A stretch of 60,154 nt of DNA from Candidatus Hydrogenedentota bacterium (lineage in GTDB: Bacteria > Hydrogenedentota > Hydrogenedentia > Hydrogenedentales > JAGMZX01), in NCBI GenBank assembly GCA_029556545.1, contig JAKQEQ010000027.1, positions 1 to 60,154 of the forward strand, given 5' to 3'. Every line of letters starts with the position of its first letter. Position 1 is the first letter of the stretch. The notes under the pieces are model-generated. The model did no database searches. It worked only from the letters and a program-made list of their open reading frames with translations, and was not told the origin of the DNA. A program made the position numbers and the translations under genes. Below are positions 35,763 to 43,916 of this stretch, piece by piece.

Positions 35763-35873
35763 CGGCCTGTTCTCCTGTCCGCCGTCCCCGGGCATCCGCT
35801 CGTGTCCGCCCGTTCTCCCCGGTCATCCTACCATGCGGCGCCTCGCTCGGGAAATGGGCGGCGGCACAAACAG

Positions 35874-35912
35874 CGGGCGGGGCAACCGCACTTCATTCGG
35901 CCGCCCCGCCCG
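35874..35912. terminator. Hairpin downstream of the EF-hand gene
   Basis: A perfect 10-bp stem CGGGCGGGGC (35874-35883) / GCCCCGCCCG (35903-35912) with a 19-base loop lies after the stop of the minus-strand EF-hand gene and before the GH1-like start. Only a weak T run (TGTTTGTG on the minus strand) follows, so it may end transcription or only protect the RNA end. Confidence 0.4.
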
Positions 35913-35928
35913 GGGTGTTGTCGCTATG

Positions 35929-38900
35929 TCAGCGGCCCAGGACCTCGTAGAGGTCCACGCCGCCCGGCGCGAAGCCGTCTTCGCTGCCTTCCTGGACGCG
36001 GTAGGCGCGCCCGGGCGCGTTGTACATCTGCACGGCCCGCAGCAACTCGGACAGGTCAATGCCCCAGTTCTGCAAGAGGTAGTCGCTGTTATGGGGCGCA
36101 CATTCCGACCCGCCGGGACCGGGAGCGTAGCCGTCTTCCGTGCCCTCGGCGCAATGGAAGCCCGGTGAATTGTAAAGCTGGATCACCCGCAGAATCTCGG
36201 GCAACGAGATGACCCAGTCGCGGTCGGTGTCCATCGTATGGCACCACGCGGGGCCGTAGCCCTCCGCCAGCGGCGTGGCCAATAGCGGCGTCTCCTGCTC
36301 GGGGCCGTCGGCAACGCGATAGAGCGCCTGCCCCGTGAGCACGTAGACGCCCTGCGCGTCCGCTGGCGCGATCATCGCGTACACGACCACGGCCGGAAAC
36401 GTCGGCATGTCGAGCCATGCAAACTCGACACGGCCCGCGGCGCCCGGCGCGGGCGCGCTCACGGCGCCGCCGGTTTCAAGCACCTCGCCCACGGTCCAGC
36501 CCTCGGGCAGCGTCTGAACCACGCCGAGCGCCGCCACGGGCAGGCTGCGCGGCGCGCGCAACACGACACGCACGAGCACGCGCCCACCGGGCACGTAGAA
36601 GCCGTTGCCGATGACATCCTGGTGCATCACGAGTTCGGGGCGCGGCCCCGGTCCGCCGCTGAAGTCGTCCGCAAGCAGCGCGGCCTCGATTTCGTCAAGT
36701 GTGATGACGCCGTCGCCGTTGAGATCGAGGGCCGCGAAGATACGCGGTAGTTCGGGGATATCGACCGGCAGCGCCTGTGTCAATTCCTCGAGCGAGATGC
36801 CGCCGTCGCCATCGACATCCAGCAGCGGGAACAAGTCGCGCAGCAACTGCAGCACGTGACGATACGGCGGCAAACCGGGCTCCTCATGCTCGCCCTCGCC
36901 TTCGCCTTCACTCGGCGGCGGCGGGGGCGGCGGCAACGTTCCGAGGTCGTGGCAGTCGATGACCCCGTCGCCATTGACATCGATCCGCGCAAAAATCTCG
37001 GGCGTCATGTAGCTCGATACTTCTTCATACTCGATTACGCCGTTGCCGTTTAGATCGATCCCGGCAAGGGGATCAAGGGCCATCAAAGCCGTTACAAGGT
37101 TATGCACTTCATCCCAATCGAGCACGCCGTCGCCGTTTAGGTCCAGCGCGGTCCAGTGCCATGTCTCGATGTCGGGGTCGTAGACCTGCATTTCCTCGAG
37201 CGAGACGACGCCGTCCTCGTTGAGATCAAGCATCAACCAGAATATGTAACGCCACACGATCGGATCGAGCGGTATTGGGCACGGCGCTTCACCTTCGCCC
37301 TCGCCTTCGCCCGGCGGGGGCGGCGGCGTTCCAAGGTCGTAGCAGTCAATCACGCCGTCGCCGTTCAAATCGACCAGCGCAAAGGTATCCGCCGAAATGT
37401 ACTCGCTGACTTCCGCGTACTCTATGACGCCGTTCCCGTTCAGGTCGATCATCCCGAGCAGGTCAAGGCCCTGCAACAGCGGCAATAGCGACACGGCCTC
37501 GTTCCACGTGAGCAGGCCATCGCCGTTGAGGTCCACAAACGACCACAGCGAGGCGTCCAAATCCGCATAGTAGACTTGCACTTCTTCCAGCGATATGGTG
37601 CCGTCGCTGTTCGCGTCCACGATGGGCCACAACACCTGAAGCCAGACCATCGGGTCCGGCGGAATCGGGCAGGGGCCTCCGCCCTCGCCTTCACCTTCAC
37701 CTTCACCTTCGCCTTCACCCTCACCTTCGCCCGGCGGGGGCGGCGGCAGCGTTCCGAGGTCGTGGCAGTCTATGACCCCATCGCTGTTCACGTCGACCAG
37801 CGCGAACGTGTCCGCCGAGATATACTCGGCAACCTCAGCATATTCGACGATGCCGTTCCCGTTCAGGTCGATCATCCCGAGCAGATCAAGACCCTGCAAC
37901 AGGGGCAATAGCGACATCGCCTCGTCCCACGTAAGCAGGCCGTCGCCGTTCAAGTCCACGAACGACCACAACGAAGCGTCCAAATCCGCATAGTAGACTT
38001 GCACTTCTTCCAGCGATATGCCGCCGTCGCCGTTGGCATCCACGATGGGCCACAGTACCTGAAGCCAGACCACGGGGTCCGCCGGGATCGGGCACGGGGG
38101 TTCGCCTTCTCCCTCACCCTCGCCGGGACCATCGCAATCCGCAACAACCACCTCCAATTCGGCGATGGTAATCAGCCCGTCCCCGTCCAAGTCCAATCGC
38201 TCGAAATACACGATCGGCTCGGGGAACGGCGCGAAACCGGTCTTCATCAGGACCGGCCACTCCGCCACTTCGTCACGCGAGAGGCCGCCGTCGTGGTTCA
38301 CATCCAGTTCCGGGAACAGGTGGAGCGTCATTCGTGCGACATGGCACAGGAGCGAATCCTCGCCCTCGCCTTCGCCTTCTCCTTCTCCGGACGGCGGTTC
38401 GATGCCTTCGAGGTCGCCGCAGTCGATCACGCCGTTGCCATTATGGTCGAGCTGCGCGAACTGCTCCGGCGTAATATACGCGGCTACTTCCGCGTACTCG
38501 ATCAACCCGTTGCCGTTCGTGTCAATCCACGAGAGCGGCGGCGGCGGATAGATCAGAATGACCACCGGCGGAATCAGCGCCAGAATTTCCGCCCGGCTGA
38601 GCAGCCCGTCGCCATTGGTGTCCGCGGCGTCGAACAGCGCCGGATCGAGATCGGGATAGACGGCCAGCGCCTCCGCGAGGGAGATGCCGCCGTCGCCGTT
38701 CACGTCCACCACCGGCCATACAAGTTCAAGAAGAACCGCCGGATCGCCCGGGAGCGGGCACGGCGGCTCACCCTCCCCTTCACCCTCGCCTTCGCCGGGC
38801 GGCGGCGGCTCGATGCCTTCAAGGTCGCCGCAATCAATCACGCCGTTGCCGTTGCGATCGAGTTGCGCGAATTGCGCCGCCGTTACATACTCGGCGACTT

Positions 38901-39705
38901 CGTCGTATTCGATGATCCCGTTGCCGTTCGTGTCGATCAGCCAGAGAATCCCCGAACCGGGCGTCCCGGGACCGGGCACGATCAGGATGACAAGATAATC
39001 CAGGAGCGCCAGAATCTCCGGTCGGGTCAACAGGCCATCATCGTTGGCGTCGGCCAGATCAAAGTATGCGGGGTCCAAATCGGGATACACGGCTTGCGCT
39101 TCCGCGAGGCTGATCCCGCCGTCCCCGTTCGTGTCGATGACCGGCCACACGAGTTCCAGCAACAGCGCCGGGTCGTCCGGCAGCGGGCACGGCTGCTCGC
39201 CTTCTCCTTCGCCCTCGCCTTCGCCCTCGCCCTCCCCTTCACCGGGCGGCACGCTCTGCCCCACGTCCTCGCAGTCAATCACCCCGTTCCCGTTCTTGTC
39301 CAATTGGGCGAACTGAGCGGGACTGACGTATGCGCTTACTTCCGAGTACTCGATAACGCCGTTCCCGTTCGTATCGATGTACGAGAGGAAATCCGCCGGC
39401 AGCAGACCCAGGAACGGCCGTAGTTCGGCCAGGGTCACCCGCCCGTCATGGTTCGCATCTACATAGGCGAACAATTCCTCGAGCGAAATCGGGATTCCCG
39501 GAATACTGTTGTAAAGCGGCCGGATTTCCGCCATCGAGAGACCGCCGTCGCCGTTCGTGTCGAACAACGGCCACAGGGCCTCGACCAGCAGTTCCGGGTC
39601 CGCCGGCAACGGGCACGGCGCCGCGGCGGGCGCGGTCTGCCCGGACAACGCGGCCACGCACACTGCCGTCACAATCCAACCTACGCTAAATCGTACGACT
39701 CGCAT
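35929..39705 (-). CDS. Secreted EF-hand polyprotein with GEGEGE linkers and C-terminal dockerin-like module
   Basis: After a signal peptide (SVGWIVTAVCVAALSG) come eight units of about 55-140 residues. Six carry four EF-hand loops each and two (units 4 and 8) carry two, making 28 loops by my count, of the form DxNGDGxISLxE or DxNGNGVIxYxE. Units are separated by linkers such as PPPGEGEGEGEGE. A beta-rich domain follows (about residues 1000-1135, VPGGRVLVRVVLRAPRS), then a module of about 95 residues with DTDRDWVISLPEILRVIQ and a second half ENWGIDLSELLRAVQ-like. ATG 39705 follows GTGGGAG; the total is 1258 residues. It should be a large calcium-binding surface protein. Two units are nearly identical at DNA level, showing recent duplication. 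Confidence 0.88.
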   Translation of the reverse strand: MRVVRFSVGWIVTAVCVAALSGQTAPAAAPCPLPADPELLVEALWPLFDTNGDGGLSMAEIRPLYNSIPGIPISLEELFAYVDANHDGRVTLAELRPFLGLLPADFLSYIDTNGNGVIEYSEVSAYVSPAQFAQLDKNGNGVIDCEDVGQSVPPGEGEGEGEGEGEGEGEQPCPLPDDPALLLELVWPVIDTNGDGGISLAEAQAVYPDLDPAYFDLADANDDGLLTRPEILALLDYLVILIVPGPGTPGSGILWLIDTNGNGIIEYDEVAEYVTAAQFAQLDRNGNGVIDCGDLEGIEPPPPGEGEGEGEGEPPCPLPGDPAVLLELVWPVVDVNGDGGISLAEALAVYPDLDPALFDAADTNGDGLLSRAEILALIPPVVILIYPPPPLSWIDTNGNGLIEYAEVAAYITPEQFAQLDHNGNGVIDCGDLEGIEPPSGEGEGEGEGEDSLLCHVARMTLHLFPELDVNHDGGLSRDEVAEWPVLMKTGFAPFPEPIVYFERLDLDGDGLITIAELEVVVADCDGPGEGEGEGEPPCPIPADPVVWLQVLWPIVDANGDGGISLEEVQVYYADLDASLWSFVDLNGDGLLTWDEAMSLLPLLQGLDLLGMIDLNGNGIVEYAEVAEYISADTFALVDVNSDGVIDCHDLGTLPPPPPGEGEGEGEGEGEGEGEGGGPCPIPPDPMVWLQVLWPIVDANSDGTISLEEVQVYYADLDASLWSFVDLNGDGLLTWNEAVSLLPLLQGLDLLGMIDLNGNGVIEYAEVSEYISADTFALVDLNGDGVIDCYDLGTPPPPPGEGEGEGEAPCPIPLDPIVWRYIFWLMLDLNEDGVVSLEEMQVYDPDIETWHWTALDLNGDGVLDWDEVHNLVTALMALDPLAGIDLNGNGVIEYEEVSSYMTPEIFARIDVNGDGVIDCHDLGTLPPPPPPPSEGEGEGEHEEPGLPPYRHVLQLLRDLFPLLDVDGDGGISLEELTQALPVDIPELPRIFAALDLNGDGVITLDEIEAALLADDFSGGPGPRPELVMHQDVIGNGFYVPGGRVLVRVVLRAPRSLPVAALGVVQTLPEGWTVGEVLETGGAVSAPAPGAAGRVEFAWLDMPTFPAVVVYAMIAPADAQGVYVLTGQALYRVADGPEQETPLLATPLAEGYGPAWCHTMDTDRDWVISLPEILRVIQLYNSPGFHCAEGTEDGYAPGPGGSECAPHNSDYLLQNWGIDLSELLRAVQMYNAPGRAYRVQEGSEDGFAPGGVDLYEVLGR
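37338..38095. repeat. Near-identical tandem DNA units within the EF-hand gene
   Basis: Bases 37338-37680 and 37760-38095 encode units 6 and 5. They match over most of their length, including an unbroken stretch around 37549-37601 and 37969-38021. The spacing is about 420 bases. This suggests unit number can change by recombination. Confidence 0.7.
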
Positions 39706-39818
39706 AGCACGCAAACTCCCACTCGTTCGGAGCTCAACTTCGCCCCCCGTCTTTATCCACCGGACCGCGTATCCCGCGATCCCTCAAGATCATCATTCCC
39801 TGGCGACGGTAAGAACGG

Positions 39819-40358
39819 TCAACAGGCACACGGATCCCACGCGGGCGGAGCGTTTGGCGTCAACCGATAGTAGTAGCGTTCCTCTTTGGCCGAAAAAATC
39901 GACAGAGGAACGCCGCGGGCTCGGAGCGCCGCGGTTGCCACACGCTTCCCCAGCGTGATGAGAACATTGGAACGTATGCTTGCCGGGACCCCCGGTTCGT
40001 GAAAGCGCATGAGCGCCAGGACCGCCGCTTCCCCGCGTCTCTCCGGGACAGGAGGCACGCGCGCGTCCGACGCCTGCGCCTGTTCAAGAATCCGCTGGAA
40101 ATCCCGAATATCGACTTGGCCGTCCCCGTTTACATCGGCCATTGCCGCGCCATTCCCCCCGCGAAGAACCGCCGCGATGACAAACTGCAAATCCCGCACG
40201 TCCACGATGCGGTCGCCGTTCGCGTCGCCCTCGGCGGCGACCACCGTCGGCAATAGGGGCACCGACCCCGCCGCAACGGTCAGCGCGACGAGACACGGGA
40301 AGACACACCGGATACGCTCCACCGGCACGCTCACCCTGTAGCGCGTCATGGGATTCAC
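39819..40358 (-). CDS. Secreted protein with type I-like dockerin
   Basis: A 179-residue exported protein. After a signal peptide (CVFPCLVALTVAAGS) there is a dockerin of two F-hand repeats: GDANGDRIVDVRDLQFVIAAVL and ADVNGDGQVDIRDFQRILEQA-like, with the calcium-binding Asp/Asn positions intact. The remaining 100 residues include an unassigned region (VLALMRFHEPGVPASIRS). The GTG start at 40358 has GAGGG seven bases upstream and a promoter at 40378-40406; ATG 40349 is an alternative. Dockerins bind cohesin domains, and cohesin-like proteins are encoded 2-4 kb away on the opposite strand. Confidence 0.8.
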   Translation of the reverse strand: MNPMTRYRVSVPVERIRCVFPCLVALTVAAGSVPLLPTVVAAEGDANGDRIVDVRDLQFVIAAVLRGGNGAAMADVNGDGQVDIRDFQRILEQAQASDARVPPVPERRGEAAVLALMRFHEPGVPASIRSNVLITLGKRVATAALRARGVPLSIFSAKEERYYYRLTPNAPPAWDPCAC

Positions 40359-40377
40359 ATACTTTCCCTCTTTCTAA

Positions 40378-40406
40378 ACGGTAGCACAAGCCGCCGTAGT
40401 TGTCAA
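40378..40406 (-). promoter_or_regulatory. Sigma-70 promoter for the minus-strand dockerin gene
   Basis: On the minus strand TTGACA (40401-40406) and TACCGT (40378-40383) are spaced by 17 bases. The 409-base divergent gap 40359-40767 also has an AT-rich core near 40425-40455; beyond this promoter I see no other clear signal in it. Confidence 0.55.
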
Positions 40407-40767
40407 TGGCGGCGTCAGATTCTTGCGAATAGTGATAATTCTAAATAATTGCCCAACCGAAGAAGTGCTGCGAGCGCCTTGACCGTCCACATTCGCCACG
40501 AATCCCCCGGTATCTCTCCAATTGCCTATTTGCACGCATAGCGCCCCCGCGAAACCATTGCAAATAGACCGGACGCGTGATACAGTGATGATGAAAGAAG
40601 AAAGGCCGCCGTTTGCGGGCAGCGCCAAGTCTGGGCTCCACATCCCGTGGGGCGGGGGTGCGATGTCCGTGACGAGATTTCTTTCTTCGTTAAGAGGTGG
40701 CTCACTGCAATGGGAGACACTCGATTCTAACCGTGCGCGATCAAAGGAACACAGGAGCAGGAGTGAC

Positions 40768-42060
40768 ATGAACGGACAACGAAGGAACCTTTGGGGGCGA
40801 CCCCGGCGTTGGGGACCGGCGGCGGCGCTATGTTGCTGCGCGCTGCTGGCCCACGGAGACGGCGGCCTGCCCGGAGACGTGAACCTCGACGGCGTAGTCA
40901 ACGTGCTGGACGTTCAGGGTTCGATCAACATGGCGTTGGGCGCCGCCCCGGAAGCGGCGGAAGCGGACGCTGACCTGAATGCGTCCGTGGACGTGCGCGA
41001 CGTGCAGGCCATTATCAGCACCGCGCTCGGCACGGGCGGACTCGTCCAGCCGGTGGCCGGCATGTTTCATCCCGCCGACCTGCCGCCAGGCGCGCAACTC
41101 CTGGCGTTGTCGCTCGATGGACGGCGCGAGGACGCGTTGCTCGACCCCGAGACGGGCGCCTTCTCGCTGATCCTGGGCGTGCGGTCCGCTTGGACCTTGG
41201 CATTGTTTGCCGGGAACGGCGACGAGACCCGGACCGCCGCAAGCGTGGCGTTCCCCTTGGTATACGGTTACTCGACCGCCCTGCCGTTGCCCGATCTGGC
41301 TGCGGGCGGTCCGCTGGACATCGGCGTGCTCGATGTCGCCTGGGGCGCGCTCGCCGGTGGCGACCTGCGCAGCCTGCTCGCCGGTATCGCCCCGCCCCTG
41401 GACACGACGGACGCCGATAACGACGGCATACCGGACTTGCTGGACGCTTTGCTCGCGCCGTTGCTTGAAAGCCCGACGAGTCTGGGCATCAGTTTCCCGG
41501 CGGACCTCGGCGCCGCGGCCCTCGAGCAACTTCTTGCCGATTGTATCGGGAACGCGCTGCCGCAAGCGATTGAACCGGACCTCACGGGTATCGAGATCGC
41601 CGGCGTACCGGCGTTCCTCGAACCAGCATGGTTGTGTCTTGAGCAGAGCCTTTTCTCGTGGATCGATTCGAGTATAATCCCGCTTCCCGACGAACTCATC
41701 GCGATGTACACCAACTTGGCGATGGACTGGTTGCGGCAGGGTATCGGCCCTTGGCTCGACCAACTGGACCGTCCGGAACTCGAGGATGCGAACGGCAACC
41801 ACGTGCCGGATTTCCTCGAACCGTGGCTTTGCGGCCCCGCGCCGTCCTCCCTCTGTGTATTGGACCAAGACGCCAACGGCATTCCGGATTTCTGTGAGGA
41901 TGCAAGCGGCAACGGCCTTCCCAACCTCTTCGACCCGGACTCGCACACGCCCGATGACTGGGACGGCGACGGCGTGCCGAACGATATGGATATCGACGCC
42001 GACAATGACGGCGTCCCCAATTACGCGGATGCGAACCCGTCTGACCCCAACGTCTTCTGA
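40768..42060 (+). CDS. Secreted protein with N-terminal dockerin and C-terminal thrombospondin type-3-like calcium repeats
   Basis: From ATG 40768, with GGAGCAGGAG upstream, the 430-residue protein has a short Cys-rich signal (GPAAALCCCALLAHG) and then a type I-like dockerin: GDVNLDGVVNVLDVQGSINMA-like and ADADLNASVDVRDVQAIIS-like repeats. The middle region is hydrophobic helical and unassigned, with one DADNDGIPD loop. The C-terminal 90 residues have Asp-rich loops of thrombospondin type-3 style (DQDANGIPDFCEDASGNG, DGDGVPNDMDIDADNDG). It leads a plus-strand group with the three cohesin-like genes and could be their docking partner. Confidence 0.8.
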   Translation: MNGQRRNLWGRPRRWGPAAALCCCALLAHGDGGLPGDVNLDGVVNVLDVQGSINMALGAAPEAAEADADLNASVDVRDVQAIISTALGTGGLVQPVAGMFHPADLPPGAQLLALSLDGRREDALLDPETGAFSLILGVRSAWTLALFAGNGDETRTAASVAFPLVYGYSTALPLPDLAAGGPLDIGVLDVAWGALAGGDLRSLLAGIAPPLDTTDADNDGIPDLLDALLAPLLESPTSLGISFPADLGAAALEQLLADCIGNALPQAIEPDLTGIEIAGVPAFLEPAWLCLEQSLFSWIDSSIIPLPDELIAMYTNLAMDWLRQGIGPWLDQLDRPELEDANGNHVPDFLEPWLCGPAPSSLCVLDQDANGIPDFCEDASGNGLPNLFDPDSHTPDDWDGDGVPNDMDIDADNDGVPNYADANPSDPNVF

Positions 42061-42093
42061 GCAGCGGGAACGCGAAGGAGCAATCGATCGGGT

Positions 42094-42858
42094 ATGAACA
42101 CGAAGGCGGCAAAGATGCTGATGGTCGCGGCGGCGTTGGCTGGCGCGGCCCATGCAGCCACGTTGCGCCTCGAAACGATCGCTGCTGACCCCGCAGCCAT
42201 GATGCCGCTACACCTTGCCTCGGCGGCGGGCGAAGCCGTCGCCGCCATGCAGTTCGATTTCGTGTTCTCCGCGTCGCTGTTTTCGGTCACGGGCGTCGCC
42301 GCGGGTCCCGCCGCAACCGCGGCGGGCAAGGAGGTCCAGTCCAGTGTGGTCGTGCCGGGCCGCGTCCGCTGTCTGGTGGCGGGATTGAACCGCGAGGCGA
42401 TCCCCGAAGGCGTCGTAGTGAATTTCGAGTTGACCGTTGCGCCCGCCGCGCCCGACGGCGCGTTTCTCGTGCGCATCGAAAACGCCATTCTGGCCGACCC
42501 CGACGCCGGGGCCGTGCCAAGTCAGACGGTGAACGGCGTCATCCTGATCGGGCCAGTGCATCCGCATTCGGCTGACACCGATGTCAACTGGCGCATTTCG
42601 TTAAGCGAACTGCTCCGGGTCATCCAACTTTTCGCCTCGCGCGAATACCACTGTGCCGAGGGCACGGAAGACGGTTTCGCGGGCGGGCCCGGGCCGCGCG
42701 ATTGCCCGCCCCATGACAGCGACTACGGCGTCACGCAAAACTGGAGGATTGGTCTATCGGAACTGCTGCGTCTAATCCAGTTCTTCAACTCGCGCGATTA
42801 CCACGTCGATACCAGCGCCGAGGACGGCTTTGCCCTCGGCCCGGTTCCCCTGGAATGA
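42094..42858 (+). CDS. Cohesin-like protein with C-terminal dockerin-like module
   Basis: After a signal peptide (MLMVAAALAGAAHA) the 254-residue protein has a cohesin-like beta domain (residues about 22-155) with the locus signature AMQFDFVF, GPAATAAGKEV and VAGLNREAIPEG. The last 95 residues are the module also found in the EF-hand polyprotein: DTDVNWRISLSELLRVIQLF, YHCAEGTEDGFAGGPG, CPPHDSDY, then a second copy NWRIGLSELLRLIQFFN and EDGFALG. The gene stands 33 bases after the dockerin-thrombospondin gene. The next start overlaps its stop as ATGA. Cohesin assignment is by pattern, not by database search. Confidence 0.75.
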   Translation: MNTKAAKMLMVAAALAGAAHAATLRLETIAADPAAMMPLHLASAAGEAVAAMQFDFVFSASLFSVTGVAAGPAATAAGKEVQSSVVVPGRVRCLVAGLNREAIPEGVVVNFELTVAPAAPDGAFLVRIENAILADPDAGAVPSQTVNGVILIGPVHPHSADTDVNWRISLSELLRVIQLFASREYHCAEGTEDGFAGGPGPRDCPPHDSDYGVTQNWRIGLSELLRLIQFFNSRDYHVDTSAEDGFALGPVPLE

Positions 42859-43910
42859 CCGTCATGTCTCCGCGCCGGCAACGACTAACGCCTCGCCGAC
42901 CGCGTACAGGCGGCATGGCGGCGCTGGCGGTCGCAGCGGCCTTATGCGGGGGCGCGGTCGCCTGGGGCGCGGTACTCACGGCGCACCCTGAACCCGCGCC
43001 GGACGGCACACTCGTTGTGTCCGTGGCGTTGCAGCCGGGCGGAAACGAGGAAATCGCCGGGCTGCAATTCGACCTCGAACTCGGCGGCGGCTATGCCGTA
43101 GCGGCGGTCGCGCCCGGCGACGCCGCGGCAGGGGCGGGCAAGGAAGTAGCGTATGGCCTGCGCGGCGACGTGTTGACCGTGCTCGTAGCGGGCTTCAATC
43201 AGAACGCCGTCGCGCCGGGCACGGTGGCGACCGTGTATTTGACGCCCGCCGCGGAAGTCACTGCGGGAAGCGCGCTGGCGCTGGCCAATGTGGTGCTGTC
43301 CGACCCGAGCGGGCAGGCCGTGCCCGTAACCCTCGGGCGCGTAATGAAAGACGCCGGAACGCCGGAGGACCCGCTCGCCATCGAGGAAGGCCCCTTCAAC
43401 ACCTCACGGCAAGACGCTGTGCCGGACGCGGACGTCGCGCGGGACCAGGGACGCCGCCCGAGTGCGTTCGCGGCTTACGGCGACCCCGAAGCGAACGTTT
43501 CCGACGGGTCGTCGTATGCCCTTCGTCCACTCGGTGCACTGCGTCCATCGTCTTCAAGCGCCGGCCCGAGTGCAACTCGGAAGCGGATGCCGATACTTGC
43601 CGGTGAAGCCGGGGCGCGAGACGCCACGCCGTCGCCAGGCTCTCGTGGTGTGCCCGTCCCGGCAGCTGACTACGCGGAACCCACCGCCGTCGGAACCCAA
43701 AACGCGTCGAACAAGCATCTCGCCGCGTTGGGCGCGACCGACCACGCGCCGGCGACCAGTCCGTTCATCCCCTCCGCCGCGGACACGGATGCGCGGGGAC
43801 CGATCGCGACGCGGAAACCGTCGTGGCGCAATCCGGTCCTGTTCGTGCTTTCGCTCTGCGGCATTCTCGCTGCCGGAGCGGCGCATCGCCGCCTGTTTCG
43901 GAGGGAATGA
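42855..43910 (+). CDS. Cohesin-like protein with long linker and C-terminal membrane anchor
   Basis: The 351-residue protein has an arginine-rich start, a signal helix (MAALAVAAALCGGAVAWG), and a cohesin-like domain (GLQFDLEL, AAGAGKEVAYG, VAGFNQNAVAPG, VVLSDPSGQAV) homologous to its two neighbours. A Ser/Ala/Pro-rich linker of about 150 residues follows. It ends with a membrane helix (NPVLFVLSLCGILAAGAAH) and a basic tail RRLFRRE. This is the layout of a protein held at the cell envelope with its domain outside. It overlaps the preceding gene by four bases and is 6 bases upstream of the third cohesin-like gene. Confidence 0.75.
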   Translation: MTVMSPRRQRLTPRRPRTGGMAALAVAAALCGGAVAWGAVLTAHPEPAPDGTLVVSVALQPGGNEEIAGLQFDLELGGGYAVAAVAPGDAAAGAGKEVAYGLRGDVLTVLVAGFNQNAVAPGTVATVYLTPAAEVTAGSALALANVVLSDPSGQAVPVTLGRVMKDAGTPEDPLAIEEGPFNTSRQDAVPDADVARDQGRRPSAFAAYGDPEANVSDGSSYALRPLGALRPSSSSAGPSATRKRMPILAGEAGARDATPSPGSRGVPVPAADYAEPTAVGTQNASNKHLAALGATDHAPATSPFIPSAADTDARGPIATRKPSWRNPVLFVLSLCGILAAGAAHRRLFRRE

Positions 43911-43916
43911 AACCCG

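Noticed and set aside
37999..39423. Long plus-strand frame opposite the EF-hand gene
   Set aside because: Shadow of the regular D/G/N codon pattern; the repeat is explained by the minus-strand EF-hand units.
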